Below are positions 1 through 8,816 of a DNA stretch of 64,000 nucleotides, one piece after another. How positions within the stretch are numbered: position 1 is the stretch's first letter; each line of letters begins with the position of its first letter. The notes under the pieces were generated by a model, which did not search any database, had not been told where the DNA came from, and saw only the letters and a program-made list of their open reading frames with translations. The DNA is taken from the NCBI RefSeq assembly GCF_900155885.1, contig NZ_FTMB01000013.1, forward strand, positions 23,568 through 87,567, given 5' to 3'. Origin of the DNA: Rhizobium sp. RU20A. GTDB taxonomy: Bacteria > Pseudomonadota > Alphaproteobacteria > Rhizobiales > Rhizobiaceae. The position numbers and the translations under genes are program-made.

Positions 1-1
1 C

Positions 2-1165
2 TTCACGCTGCTCAAGGACACGTTCATCGACGCGACGCGGCCCAATCCCCTGTCGCTTTCGGCCCGCATCGGCCTGATGCGTCCCGGTGCGCTGCTGGCG
101 CTGAGGCCCTTTTCGACGCTCTGGTCGGCGCTCTCGACCTATTTTGCCGATGAGCGCCTGCGCCAGCTTTTCGGCCGCTACGCTACCTATTGCGGCTCTT
201 CGCCATTCGATGCGCCCGCTACGCTGATGCTGGTGGCGCATGTGGAGCAGGCGGGCGTCTGGATCGTCGAGGGCGGCATGCAGGCGCTGGCGCTCCGGCT
301 GGCCGAGATCGCGGAAGGGCTCGGCGTCACCTTTCATTATGGCGAGCGGGTCAGCGCGATCCTGAAGGACAGCGCCGGGCAATCCGTTGCGGGCGTGCGG
401 TGCGCCAGCGGCCGCGTGCTGCCGGCATCCGAAGTGATCTTCAACGGCGATGCGGCCGCGCTCCCGGGCCTGCTGGGGCGGCCAGCGGCGCGCCCACCCG
501 CGCCGCCTTCCCTCTCCGCCCTGGTCGCCTGCACGCTGACGGCGCCGGAGCCGGGGCCGCTAGCCCATCACACCGTGCATTTTTCCGATGACTACCGCGG
601 CGAGTTCGAAGCGATCTTCAAGCGGGGAGAGCCGCCCGCCGACCCGACCGTCTATCTCTGTGCGCCGGACCGCACGGCGGCGGGCGCGCGCCGGGCGGAT
701 GCGGCGGCGGACACGCCCGAACGGCTCTATGCGCTGATGAACATGCCCGCCAATGGCGACCGGCACAGCTATGACGAAAGCGAGATCGACCGATGCCTGA
801 GCGCGATGGAGAGCCGGCTTTCGGCGAACGGATCGGCGCTGCGCTTCGACCGCAGCCGGATGACGGTGACGGCGCCGGATGGCTATTCCCGGCTCTTTCC
901 GGCAACGGGCGGGGCGCTCTACGGCATGGCCTCGCATGGATGGGCGGCGTCCTTCCGCCGGCCGGGGGCGCGGACGGGCCTGAAGGGCCTTTATCTGGCG
1001 GGCGGCAGCATCCATCCGGGCCCGGGCGTGCCGATGGCGGCGCTCTCGGGCAAGATCGCGGCGGCGAGCCTGATGGCCGACCGACGTTCGGACGGCCCGT
1101 CGAGCCGGGTGGCTATCAGTGGTGGTATGCCGATGCGGTCAGCGACTGCGGCGCCTTTGCCCTGA
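2..1165 (+). CDS. crtD: Methoxyneurosporene/hydroxyneurosporene desaturase CrtD, 5' end outside window
   Basis: FAD-dependent carotenoid desaturase that introduces the C-3,4 double bond in the spheroidene/spirilloxanthin branch, at the inner membrane. The reading frame is open from base 2, so the N-terminal FAD-binding part lies to the left and only the C-terminal 387 residues are seen. Visible family features are the substrate-side segment running through YCGSSPF and the C-terminal FAD-contact stretch YLAGGSIHPGPGVPMAALSGK, typical of the CrtI/CrtD/CrtN superfamily. It is followed directly by crtC in the same direction, the next step of the pathway, and overlaps it. The last 25 or so residues (after MADR) have no counterpart that I recognise in CrtD and coincide with the start of the conserved CrtC frame. 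Assignment to CrtD rather than CrtI rests on the crtC neighbour and the presence of a separate crtI at 3309-4874. Confidence 0.88.
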   Translation, partial: FTLLKDTFIDATRPNPLSLSARIGLMRPGALLALRPFSTLWSALSTYFADERLRQLFGRYATYCGSSPFDAPATLMLVAHVEQAGVWIVEGGMQALALRLAEIAEGLGVTFHYGERVSAILKDSAGQSVAGVRCASGRVLPASEVIFNGDAAALPGLLGRPAARPPAPPSLSALVACTLTAPEPGPLAHHTVHFSDDYRGEFEAIFKRGEPPADPTVYLCAPDRTAAGARRADAAADTPERLYALMNMPANGDRHSYDESEIDRCLSAMESRLSANGSALRFDRSRMTVTAPDGYSRLFPATGGALYGMASHGWAASFRRPGARTGLKGLYLAGGSIHPGPGVPMAALSGKIAAASLMADRRSDGPSSRVAISGGMPMRSATAAPLP

Positions 1166-2034
1166 CGGTCATCGCCTTCGTCGGCTCGGTCTTCTCGCCC
1201 TATTACCACTGGTCGGGCCGCAAACGCCCGGAGAACCACGTCGCCTTCAACGTCGCTCTCTACACGCCGACGGGCAATGTCTGGGCGATGACGGAACGCG
1301 GCGCGGGGGCGCTGGCGCGCAGCGAGACGGAGATCGCGATCGGCCGGAGCCGGATGGCGGTCGACGCTTTCGGCGCTCTCTCGATCCACTTCGATGAGAC
1401 GGCGCTTCCCTGGCCCGGACACCGCCTGCTGCCCCGCCGCATCACCGGCTCCATCCGCATCGAGCCGGAGGCGCCCTCCGGTCCCTGCCTGCGGCTCGAC
1501 GGCGGCGGGCATCACCACTGGCAGCCGCGCATTCCGACCGGGCGTGCCAGCGTGAGCTGCGATGCCCTGCCCGGCGGCGGCTGGCAGGGGCACGGCTATC
1601 ACGACTGGAACGCGGGCACGCGCCCGCCCGAGCAGGACTTTTCCGGCTGGGACTGGGCCCGCGGCATTCTGCCGGAGACGGGGGAAACGGTCATTCTCTA
1701 CGATGCGCGCCTCGCCGATGGCAGCCGCCGCGCCTTCGGCCTACGCTACGCGCCCGGCGGATCGGCAGCAACCCCCGAGGTCTTCACCTTGCCGCCGCCG
1801 CAGGCCCTGCCGCGCGGCTTCTGGGGCGTGACGGGATCCATCGCCTGCGATCCCGATGCGCGGCCCGTGCTGCGTCGCCGGCTGGAGGATACGCCCTTTT
1901 ACACGCGCGCGCTGGTGGATGTCGTGCTGGGCGGCCGGCCCGTCAGTCTCGTGCAGGAAACGCTGGACTGCAAACGCCTCGCCAACCCGCTGGTGCGGCT
2001 GATGCTGCCCTTCCGCATGCCGCGCCGGGGTTAG
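940..2034 (+). CDS. crtC: Acyclic carotenoid 1,2-hydratase (hydroxyneurosporene synthase) CrtC
   Basis: Adds water across the C-1,2 double bond of neurosporene or lycopene to give the 1-hydroxy carotenoid of the spheroidene and spirilloxanthin pathways. The CrtC signature PGGYQWWYADAVSD followed by IAFVGSVFSPYYHWSG is encoded from about 1111, and HGYHDWN and DFSGWDWARG lie further on. The start is uncertain. Family members begin about ten residues before the PGGY motif, but there is no ATG, GTG or TTG in this frame between 943 and that motif. The ATG at 940 is the nearest upstream and would give a 225-base out-of-frame overlap with crtD. The gene ends head to head with the minus-strand small ORF at 2031, sharing a few bases. 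Function confident, start not. Confidence 0.85.
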   Translation: MGGVLPPAGGADGPEGPLSGGRQHPSGPGRADGGALGQDRGGEPDGRPTFGRPVEPGGYQWWYADAVSDCGAFALTVIAFVGSVFSPYYHWSGRKRPENHVAFNVALYTPTGNVWAMTERGAGALARSETEIAIGRSRMAVDAFGALSIHFDETALPWPGHRLLPRRITGSIRIEPEAPSGPCLRLDGGGHHHWQPRIPTGRASVSCDALPGGGWQGHGYHDWNAGTRPPEQDFSGWDWARGILPETGETVILYDARLADGSRRAFGLRYAPGGSAATPEVFTLPPPQALPRGFWGVTGSIACDPDARPVLRRRLEDTPFYTRALVDVVLGGRPVSLVQETLDCKRLANPLVRLMLPFRMPRRG

Positions 2035-2177
2035 CGCTGACTGTCATCCCCCGGTATCTTCTCGTCGCTTTTCCGGTCGTCGTAGCGGGCAAGGTCACGC
2101 TTCTGCCAGATGTAGAAGGCGAGCACGAGGCCGAAGACGAAGAGCGCCTCGATGAGGCCGAAATAGTGCTCATACAC
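2031..2177 (-). CDS. 48-residue single-pass membrane protein coupled to crtB, function unknown
   Basis: Small protein, about residues VYEHYFGLIEALFVFGLVLA at the N-terminus, one predicted transmembrane helix (residues 7-24), then a strongly charged tail with many Lys, Arg, Asp and Glu. I start it at a GTG that overlaps the crtB stop codon: the bases GTGTATGA contain both, the same coupling seen at every other junction of this operon. Its stop overlaps the crtC stop on the other strand. A longer reading in the same frame would run back through crtB in the antisense-like composition of that gene and is less likely. I recall similar short membrane ORFs near carotenoid genes of other phototrophs, but I cannot name a family. 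It may be an accessory or assembly peptide of carotenoid or pigment-protein complexes (inference). Confidence 0.6.
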   Translation of the reverse strand: MYEHYFGLIEALFVFGLVLAFYIWQKRDLARYDDRKSDEKIPGDDSQR

Positions 2178-3312
2178 GGTGCGGCGCCCCCTCCCCTGCC
2201 GCGCGGGCCGGCGGGCGGCGTTCGGTGCGGGCGCGGTGCTGGAGATCGAGCAGCAGGGCGGCGAAACGGTCGATCCCGCCTTCGCCCTCTCTCGGCGGTG
2301 CGGCAACCGCCCGTCCGGTGGCGGCCGCAACGAGGCTTGCAACGGAGGGATCGGCGGGGGCACGACGGGCTGCGGCCATGAATCCTTCGGTCAGCGCCAC
2401 CGGCCGGCGGGCGGCGAGCAGGATGGCCAGCTTGCGCGGCAGCGATGTGCGGGCCCGGCGCGACAGGCTGTCATGGCCGGCGCCGGCGATCTGCCGGCCG
2501 ATGTCCCGATAGGTGAGCGCGGCCGTGCGGATCGCGTGGCGGCAATCGGCCGGAAGCGCGACGATGCCGGCATGGGCGAGCGCATAATGCTGGTCGGCCT
2601 CGGCCAGCAGCCTTGCGACGACGGCGCCGATGGCCGGCGTGAAGCGCGGTGCGGCGCGAAGGGCTTCAGCATCGACACCCGCCTCCGCCAGCCAGTCCGA
2701 AGGCAGATAGAGCCTGCCATGGGCAAGGTCTTCCCCCACATCCCGGGCGATGTTGGTGAGTTGCATGGCAAGGCCGAGATCGGCGGCGCGGGCGAGCGCC
2801 CAGGGTTCGCTCGTTCCCATCACCAGCGCCATCATGATGCCGACGCTGGAGGCAACGCCGGCGGCGTAGTCCTTCACCTCACCGATAGTCCGGTACTGCC
2901 GGTCCGTCATGTCCATCTCGAAGCCATCGAGAAGGGCGACGGGCACTGCCTTGGGAATGCCGTGGGTTTCCACCAGCTGCGCGAAGGCGCGGTCGCAGGC
3001 ATGGTCCGATGGCGTGCCGGCATAGAGGCGGTCGAGCCGTTCGCGCAGCCGCTCCAGCACATCCGGCCGGCGCCCGCGCGCATCCACCGCATCGTCGGAA
3101 TGGCGGCAGAAGGCATAGAGCGCATGGGCCGCCTGTCGCGTGGCGCGCGGCAGAAGCAGCGAGGCGATGTGGAAGGATTTCGAGCCGCGCCTAATGGAGG
3201 CCGTGCAGCGGTCGAGATCCGTGCCGGCGCCGCTAAAGCCGTAATTCAGCGCGGCCGGGCGGTAGATGGCGGATCCGCGGTGAAGGGGTGTGGTGGTGAC
3301 GATCTCGCTCAT
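2170..3312 (-). CDS. crtB: 15-cis-phytoene synthase CrtB
   Basis: Condenses two geranylgeranyl diphosphates to phytoene, the first committed carotenoid step, at the cytoplasmic face of the membrane. The two Asp-rich motifs of the squalene/phytoene synthase family are present: HSDDAVD near residue 85 and NIARDVGEDLAHGRLYLP in the second half. Start chosen at the ATG whose last bases overlap the crtI stop (ATGA, 3309-3312). A longer upstream reading only adds a Gly/Arg-rich stretch made from the crtI end. That gives 380 residues, somewhat longer than the usual 300-350, because of a C-terminal Pro/Arg-rich tail. It is fifth in the bchI-bchD-bchO-crtI-crtB operon. Confidence 0.93.
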   Translation of the reverse strand: MSEIVTTTPLHRGSAIYRPAALNYGFSGAGTDLDRCTASIRRGSKSFHIASLLLPRATRQAAHALYAFCRHSDDAVDARGRRPDVLERLRERLDRLYAGTPSDHACDRAFAQLVETHGIPKAVPVALLDGFEMDMTDRQYRTIGEVKDYAAGVASSVGIMMALVMGTSEPWALARAADLGLAMQLTNIARDVGEDLAHGRLYLPSDWLAEAGVDAEALRAAPRFTPAIGAVVARLLAEADQHYALAHAGIVALPADCRHAIRTAALTYRDIGRQIAGAGHDSLSRRARTSLPRKLAILLAARRPVALTEGFMAAARRAPADPSVASLVAAATGRAVAAPPREGEGGIDRFAALLLDLQHRARTERRPPARAAGEGAPHRV

Positions 3313-4874
3313 GCCACCCCTCCCCCGGCCTTCAGCGCCGCGGGGTCCGGCACGAGACCGGCGACGATGCGGGCCGAACAGAGCACGCCCGGCAGGCCCG
3401 CGCCCGGATGGGTCCCCGCACCGCACAGATAGAGATTGTCGAGCTCCTCCGACTGGTTGTGCGGGCGGAACCAGGCGCTTTGCAGCAGCTTCGGCTCCAG
3501 CGCGAAGGCGGCGCCCGCGAACGAATGCAGCCGCTCGCGAAAATCGATAGGGGTTGCGATGCGCGAGGAGACGATGTGGCGGCCGAGATCCGGCAGCACG
3601 GTTTCCTCCAGCCGCTTTTCGATGCGGCGGCGATAGATCTCCGCATCGCGGGCCCAGTCGGCATTGCCGGTGAGATTGGGCACCGGGCTCAGCACGTAGA
3701 AACTGTCGCAGCCATCAGGCGCGACGGATGGATCCACGGCGCTGGGGCGGTGCAGATAGAGGCTGAAATCGCCGGCCAGATGCTTGCGGTGGAAGATGTC
3801 GTCGAGCAGGCCGCGATAGCGGGGGCCGAAGACCATGCTGTGGTGATGCACGTCGCCATAGCGGCGATTTGTGCCGAAATACCAGACGAAGAGGCCCATG
3901 GAATAATCGCCGCGGCTGATCTTGCGATCCGTCCAGCGCTTGCGCGGCAGGTGGGCCAGGAGCTTGCCATAGGTGGTGGCGGGATCGGCATTGGAGACGA
4001 CGATATCGGCGGCGATCGTCTCGCCCGAGGCGAGCCGCACGCCCGTGGCGCGACGCCCCTTGGTCAGGATCGTCTCCACCGTCTCGCCCAGCCGGATCGT
4101 GCCGCCGTTCAGCCGCACGAGCTTTGCAATGCCCGCGACCAGTGCATTGGTGCCGCCCATGGCGTAATGCACGCCGTGCCGGCTCTCCAGATGCGCGATC
4201 AGGCAATAGAAGGAGGTGGCGGAGAAGGGATTGCCGCCGATCAGCAGCGGATGGAAGGAAAACAGCGTGCGCAGCTTCTCGTGTCGGAAATGCTTCGCCA
4301 CGACCGAATGCACGGAGCGATAGCCGCCGAGCCGCACGAGCCCCAGCATGGCTCGCGCCGTGAAGGCGAGGCTGTGGAACGGCCTGTCGGCCATCTCTTC
4401 GAAGGCGACCGCGTAGATCCGCCGGCTCTCCTCCATGAAGCCGCGATAGCCGGCAACGCCATGGATGGGATCGATCCGCGCCACCTCCGCCTCCATGGCG
4501 GCGGGGTCTCCCGAATAGTCGAACCATGTCCCGTCATCGAAGCGCACCCGGTAGAAAGGAAGGCAGGGCCTCAGATCGACATCCTCGGCAAAGGTGGCGC
4601 CGCAATCCTTCCAGAGCTCTTCGAAAAGAAACGGCGCGGTAATGATGGTGGGGCCGGCATCGAAGACGAAGCCATCCTGCCGGTGAGCATAGGCTCGCCC
4701 GCCCGGCGCATCGAGCGGATCGACCACCGTCACCCGATAGCCGCGGGCGGCGAGGAGAGCTGCGGCCGACAGGCCGCCGACGCCCGCGCCGATGACCAGC
4801 GCATGCGCTCGGGCCGGATCGGCTTCGGTTGTCAGAGTGGGACGGTCGATGGGAAAGCGCTGCGCCACCGTCAT
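3309..4874 (-). CDS. crtI: Phytoene desaturase CrtI
   Basis: FAD-dependent desaturase converting phytoene stepwise to neurosporene or lycopene. The N-terminal dinucleotide-binding motif VIGAGVGGLSAAALLAARGY lies around residues 27-46, and the C-terminal carotenoid oxidoreductase signature NLYLCGAGTHPGAGLPGVL near residue 480. Length, 521 residues, is normal for CrtI. Starts with an ATGA overlap with the bchO stop and ends with an ATGA overlap with crtB, so it is translationally coupled on both sides. Whether it performs three or four desaturations cannot be read from the sequence; the crtC/crtD neighbours fit either a spheroidene or a spirilloxanthin route. Confidence 0.94.
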   Translation of the reverse strand: MTVAQRFPIDRPTLTTEADPARAHALVIGAGVGGLSAAALLAARGYRVTVVDPLDAPGGRAYAHRQDGFVFDAGPTIITAPFLFEELWKDCGATFAEDVDLRPCLPFYRVRFDDGTWFDYSGDPAAMEAEVARIDPIHGVAGYRGFMEESRRIYAVAFEEMADRPFHSLAFTARAMLGLVRLGGYRSVHSVVAKHFRHEKLRTLFSFHPLLIGGNPFSATSFYCLIAHLESRHGVHYAMGGTNALVAGIAKLVRLNGGTIRLGETVETILTKGRRATGVRLASGETIAADIVVSNADPATTYGKLLAHLPRKRWTDRKISRGDYSMGLFVWYFGTNRRYGDVHHHSMVFGPRYRGLLDDIFHRKHLAGDFSLYLHRPSAVDPSVAPDGCDSFYVLSPVPNLTGNADWARDAEIYRRRIEKRLEETVLPDLGRHIVSSRIATPIDFRERLHSFAGAAFALEPKLLQSAWFRPHNQSEELDNLYLCGAGTHPGAGLPGVLCSARIVAGLVPDPAALKAGGGVA

Positions 4875-5854
4875 GCTGCATCCACCCCGGCCGGGCGCTC
4901 GGCTTCGAGCGCGGTTTCGATCATGCGGCAGACCGTATCGGCTGCCGCCTCATGCAGGAGATGGCCGCCTGTGGGCGTGCGCACCAGCCGGCCGCTCGGG
5001 GCGAGCCGGGCGGCATGGGCCGAATGTGCGGCCGGCACCATCGGGTCGTCATCCGCGGCAATCAGGGTGAGTGGCGCTGAAAATGTGGATAGCAGGCGAT
5101 CGAAACGCTGGAGATCCCAGGAAGCCATCATGCCGAGCGCGCCGCGCACATGGCCGGAACTGGCCAGAAGCCGGCGGTAGAGATCGGCGCCCTTCGGATC
5201 GATGGCAGAGCCCGTGGCGCCCACGAGATTGCCGCCAAGCGGCGTGGCGCGGGCGAGAAGCGAAAACATGCGCGCCGAAAGCCTGCTCGAAAACAGCGCC
5301 TTTGCGATGGGCGAGAACAGGCGGTCGCCACGGATGGGCAGGAAAGCGCCGTTGATGGCGATGACGGCGGGCGCATCCCTTCGCTCTTCCCCTCCTGCGG
5401 ACCTACCCCCGGGCCCTCCCCCCTCCCCTCCCCCAAGGGCGGTGGCGAGCGAGACGGCAATGGCCCCCCCGGCGGAATGGCCGATGATGGAGGCCGGCCG
5501 CATGGCGAGAGCGGCAAGCAAGGCTGCAAGCGCCGCGGTCATGCCCGGCAGGGAAAGATCCGCCATGCCCGCCATCGGCCGGGTAAAGCCGTGGCAGGGC
5601 AGGTCCGGCACGACAAGGCGGAAGCGCCGGGCGAGGATTGGCTGCACATGCCGCCAGGAATGGCTGGCCGCGCCCGTGCCGTGCAGCAGAAGAAGGACCG
5701 GCGCAGCGTGCGGCCCGGCGACCTGCACATGAAAGGAAAGGCCCCCCGCCTCCACGAAACGGCTGTGCTCGCGGTGTGGCCAGTCCTGCCCGTCGCGGCA
5801 CCAGTCGAGTGAGTGATCGGCCGGCGAAGGGGCGCGTTTGGCATGGGCGCTCAT
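4871..5854 (-). CDS. bchO: Alpha/beta hydrolase BchO, Mg-chelatase-associated
   Basis: Alpha/beta-hydrolase-fold protein always found beside bchI and bchD and usually annotated as a Mg-chelatase accessory protein; its reaction is not established. Visible are the oxyanion-hole motif HGTG (about residues 58-61), the nucleophile elbow GHSAGG (about 125-130), an acidic region AADDDP and the C-terminal GGHLLHE histidine. An unusual Gly-, Arg- and Glu-rich insert of about 20 residues (about 140-160, bases 5375-5437) follows the nucleophile helix. The DNA there is C-rich and low in complexity and looks like an in-frame insertion of a short repetitive element. Both ends overlap the neighbours by ATGA (bchD upstream, crtI downstream). 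Confidence 0.88.
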   Translation of the reverse strand: MSAHAKRAPSPADHSLDWCRDGQDWPHREHSRFVEAGGLSFHVQVAGPHAAPVLLLLHGTGAASHSWRHVQPILARRFRLVVPDLPCHGFTRPMAGMADLSLPGMTAALAALLAALAMRPASIIGHSAGGAIAVSLATALGGGEGGGPGGRSAGGEERRDAPAVIAINGAFLPIRGDRLFSPIAKALFSSRLSARMFSLLARATPLGGNLVGATGSAIDPKGADLYRRLLASSGHVRGALGMMASWDLQRFDRLLSTFSAPLTLIAADDDPMVPAAHSAHAARLAPSGRLVRTPTGGHLLHEAAADTVCRMIETALEAERPAGVDAA

Positions 5855-7674
5855 GGCCGGCCCCCGGTCATGGCGGTCTCGACGAGGCCGGAAAGGCCGG
5901 AGGCGGCGGCGGCGCGCAGCACGTGCAGATCCGCGCCGAGTTCTTCGGCGAGCGCTGCGACGGCCGGACGCGGGCGCCGGGCGATATCGACGCAGATCGT
6001 CTTCAGCCCTTCGGCCCGGTAGCGGCGGGCAATGTCGTCCGCCTGCCGGGCCGCAAGTGCGCGGTCCGCCTCGCCGCCAAGCGCCACATTGCCGGCGCCG
6101 TCGGTGAGAACGACGACGATGGGTGTGTGGCCGCGCCGGCGGACCGATAGCGCCAGCTCCAGCCCCGTCTTCAGCCCGGCGGCGAGCGGCGTCGGCCCCC
6201 CGCCGGGAAGCGCGGCAAGGCGCCGCTTGGCGGCCACCAGCGAGCGCGTCGGCGGCAGCAGCAGATCGGCGCCTTCGGCCCGAAAGGCGATCAGCGCCAC
6301 CTCGTCGCGGCGCACATAGCAGCGCGCCAGAAGCTGTTCGATGGCGCCCTTGGTCTCGCCGAGCCTGTCGAGCGCGGTGGAGCCGGAGGCATCGACCACG
6401 AAGATCGCCGTGGAGGGGGCGGCATGGCGGCGGCGGTGATAGCGAAAATCCTCCTTGCGGATCTGCGGCGTCGCCTGCCCCCCCTCCCCGCCCGCAAGGC
6501 TTGCCGCGATGGCGCAGCGGCGCAGGCGCTGGAAGGGCGCGGCGGCCCTCAGCGTTGCCAGAAGATCGGGTCGCTGATCGGTAAAGGGCGGCGTCGTGCC
6601 GGTGGCGTATGGACGACCGCGCCGGGCCTTGCGCATCTCGGCGCCGGCCTTTCCAGCCTGTTTTGCCTGGCGTGCCGCTCGCTCGCTGACGAGAAGCGAC
6701 AGTCCGTCGATCGCGCCCGCCGAAACGGCCGCTTCGAGCCGGCTCAGCGCATCGGGGGGAGCGGGCGGTGGCGGCGTGTGGGCGGCCTCAGCCTCTTCCG
6801 GTGTGGGTTCACCGCTGGAGGGGCCGGGCGGCTGTTTGTGCGGAGGCTGGCTGGCTTCCGGATCGCTTTTCGACGGCGTCTGCGAAGGGGGTTCCGCCGA
6901 GAGCAGGCGGATGCCGAGGCAGAGACGCAGCGCGCCGACCGCATCTTCCGGCCGAACCTGCCGGCGGCCGGCCAGCATGGCGAGGATGCGCGCGACGGCG
7001 AAGAGATGCAGATGCGCGCGGGCCGAGCCGTGGCCGGCGGCAAAGGCAAGTGAAAGCATCTGTTCGAGAAGCCTGTTCGGAAGGCCGACGGCATGCCAGT
7101 CCCGCTGCTTCCCGGTCATGGTGAGACCGGCCGGCAGAGCGGCGCGTGTCGCCGAAAGGGGAATGCCGTCGAGGCTGACATGCAGGGCAAGGCGGTCCGT
7201 CAGCACGCAGGGCGGCGCCTCATCCGCCTCCGCGGCTTCATCCAGCGCCAGCACGACAAAGCGCCGCGGTTCCATGGCCTCGGCAAGGGTCGCCGCCGTG
7301 CCCGGTTCCAGCCGCTCGGCCATGGGCACGATCATCAGACCGGCGGTCACGGCGGATAGCAGCCCCTCTTCCTCAACACGCCTTCCGGTGCGCGCCGTGG
7401 CGGCCAGGTCGAGTCGGCCATGCAGGGCATCGCTGCCGGCGCCGGGTGGAAGGCGCCGGGTGGACACCGCGTTCCCGAAGCCGGCAATGAGATGATCGAC
7501 GAAGGCATCGCGCACCCCGCCGGCCCGCGCCGTCAGCCAGAGCCCGCCGAGCGCGCCGCGCCCGACCGAGAGCACAGCGGCCGCCAGCAGCGCATCGTGC
7601 CAGCGTTCCGCCCCGCTCGCCTCGATGGCCTCCTGAAAGCGCTCGCTCGCCCCGACATCATCCATGGTGCTCAC
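5851..7674 (-). CDS. bchD: Magnesium chelatase subunit D
   Basis: Forms the ATPase complex with BchI that drives Mg insertion into protoporphyrin IX by BchH, the first committed step of bacteriochlorophyll synthesis; cytoplasmic. Three parts are visible. The N-terminal AAA-like region (about 1-255) lacks a usable Walker A motif, as is usual for BchD. A Pro- and acid-rich linker follows (about 260-310). The C-terminal von Willebrand factor A domain (about 415-600) has the metal-site motif DASGS and a following TDG. 607 residues, normal for bacterial BchD. It starts by an ATGA overlap with the bchI stop and ends by the same overlap with bchO. Confidence 0.94.
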   Translation of the reverse strand: MSTMDDVGASERFQEAIEASGAERWHDALLAAAVLSVGRGALGGLWLTARAGGVRDAFVDHLIAGFGNAVSTRRLPPGAGSDALHGRLDLAATARTGRRVEEEGLLSAVTAGLMIVPMAERLEPGTAATLAEAMEPRRFVVLALDEAAEADEAPPCVLTDRLALHVSLDGIPLSATRAALPAGLTMTGKQRDWHAVGLPNRLLEQMLSLAFAAGHGSARAHLHLFAVARILAMLAGRRQVRPEDAVGALRLCLGIRLLSAEPPSQTPSKSDPEASQPPHKQPPGPSSGEPTPEEAEAAHTPPPPAPPDALSRLEAAVSAGAIDGLSLLVSERAARQAKQAGKAGAEMRKARRGRPYATGTTPPFTDQRPDLLATLRAAAPFQRLRRCAIAASLAGGEGGQATPQIRKEDFRYHRRRHAAPSTAIFVVDASGSTALDRLGETKGAIEQLLARCYVRRDEVALIAFRAEGADLLLPPTRSLVAAKRRLAALPGGGPTPLAAGLKTGLELALSVRRRGHTPIVVVLTDGAGNVALGGEADRALAARQADDIARRYRAEGLKTICVDIARRPRPAVAALAEELGADLHVLRAAAASGLSGLVETAMTGGRP

Positions 7675-8750
7675 CCATGGGCATAGGCTTTTGCAGCGTT
7701 CACCGTCTGTGCCGGCACCTTGTTCTGGCTCGCATCGAGCGCGGCGAGCGCCCGTTCGATGCGCGGCGCGCTGCCAGCGTCATCCAGCGGATCGCGCCGG
7801 AGGCGATGGCACAGGACCATGGGCGCAATCGCCTCGATATCCGCCCAGGTGACGCTCTCGCGTCCCTCAAGCGCCGCCGCCGCACGGGCGGCGCGCATCA
7901 GGGTCAGCTCGCCGCGCATGCCGTCGATGCCGAGCCGCATGCACAGTTGCGAGAGGCGCGAGAGGATCATGTCGGAGATGGTGACGGCCCGCAGCAGGGC
8001 GCGCGCCGTCACGACGCGCTTGCGCACCGCCGCCTCCTTGCGCGCCCAGCTCAAGGCAAAGGCTTCGGGATCGGTCTCATAGGCATCGCGCCGGCGGATG
8101 ACGTCGATGCGCTGCTGGAGATTGTCGAGAGTGCGGATATCGACGGCAAGGCCGAAGCGGTCGAGGAGCTGCGGGCGAAGGTCCCCCTCCTCCGGATTGC
8201 CGCTGCCGACGAGCACGAAGCGCGCGGCATGGCGGATGCTGATACCCTCGCGCTCGACGACATTGACGCCGGAAGCGGCCGCATCGAGCAATAGGTCCAC
8301 CAGATGGTCTTCGAGAAGATTGACCTCGTCTACGTACAGAAAGCCGCGATTGGCGGCGGCCAGCAGGCCCGGCTCGAAGCGTTTTTCGCCGGAGATCAGC
8401 GCCGTCTCGATGTCGAGCGCGCCGCAGACCCGATCCTCGGTCGCGCCGAGCGGCAGATCGACCATCGGCGCGGGCTTTTGAACCACCGCGCTTGTGCGGC
8501 TGGCGCCGGGAGCGGAGCAGGCCGGACAAGCCCCCTGCGGCGTGTCAGGCAGGCAATTGTAGCGGCATCCCTCCCGCGTCTCGATCGCTGGCAGAAGTGC
8601 GGCCAGCGCCCGCACCGCCGTCGATTTGCCCGTTCCCCGGTCGCCGAAGATCAGCACACCGCCCAGCAACGGTTCCACCGCCGCCATCAGCAGCGCCTTC
8701 TTCATATCCTCCTGCCCGACAATGGCCGAAAAGGGAAAGGGCTTCAGCAT
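7671..8750 (-). CDS. bchI: Magnesium chelatase ATPase subunit I
   Basis: AAA+ ATPase that assembles with BchD into the motor complex of Mg-chelatase. Walker [10 protein letters not shown] lies near residue 32, Walker [10 protein letters not shown] near residue 138, and the sensor region [17 protein letters not shown] is intact. 359 residues, usual for BchI. It is the first gene of a minus-strand operon of six tightly overlapping reading frames (bchI, bchD, bchO, crtI, crtB, small ORF). The ATG at 8750 starts the family-typical sequence [13 protein letters not shown]. Two TGT-N12-ACA boxes lie 23 and 67 bases upstream of the start, so PpsR repression is expected. Confidence 0.96.
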   Translation of the reverse strand: MLKPFPFSAIVGQEDMKKALLMAAVEPLLGGVLIFGDRGTGKSTAVRALAALLPAIETREGCRYNCLPDTPQGACPACSAPGASRTSAVVQKPAPMVDLPLGATEDRVCGALDIETALISGEKRFEPGLLAAANRGFLYVDEVNLLEDHLVDLLLDAAASGVNVVEREGISIRHAARFVLVGSGNPEEGDLRPQLLDRFGLAVDIRTLDNLQQRIDVIRRRDAYETDPEAFALSWARKEAAVRKRVVTARALLRAVTISDMILSRLSQLCMRLGIDGMRGELTLMRAARAAAALEGRESVTWADIEAIAPMVLCHRLRRDPLDDAGSAPRIERALAALDASQNKVPAQTVNAAKAYAHG

Positions 8751-8772
8751 GGGCCTGACCTCGATTGTGAAG

Positions 8773-8790
8773 TGTCAACAGATATTGACA
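8773..8790. promoter_or_regulatory. PpsR/CrtJ-type operator, proximal box of the bchI operon
   Basis: TGTCAACAGATATTGACA, an exact TGT-N12-ACA palindrome matching the PpsR/CrtJ consensus. The symmetry extends outwards to 10-base arms GAAGTGTCAA and TTGACACTTC around a six-base spacer. It lies 23 bases before bchI. A ppsR gene is present at 55371-56819. Confidence 0.82.
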
Positions 8791-8816
8791 CTTCTGATGC
8801 GGTATTTGAAGGGGGT

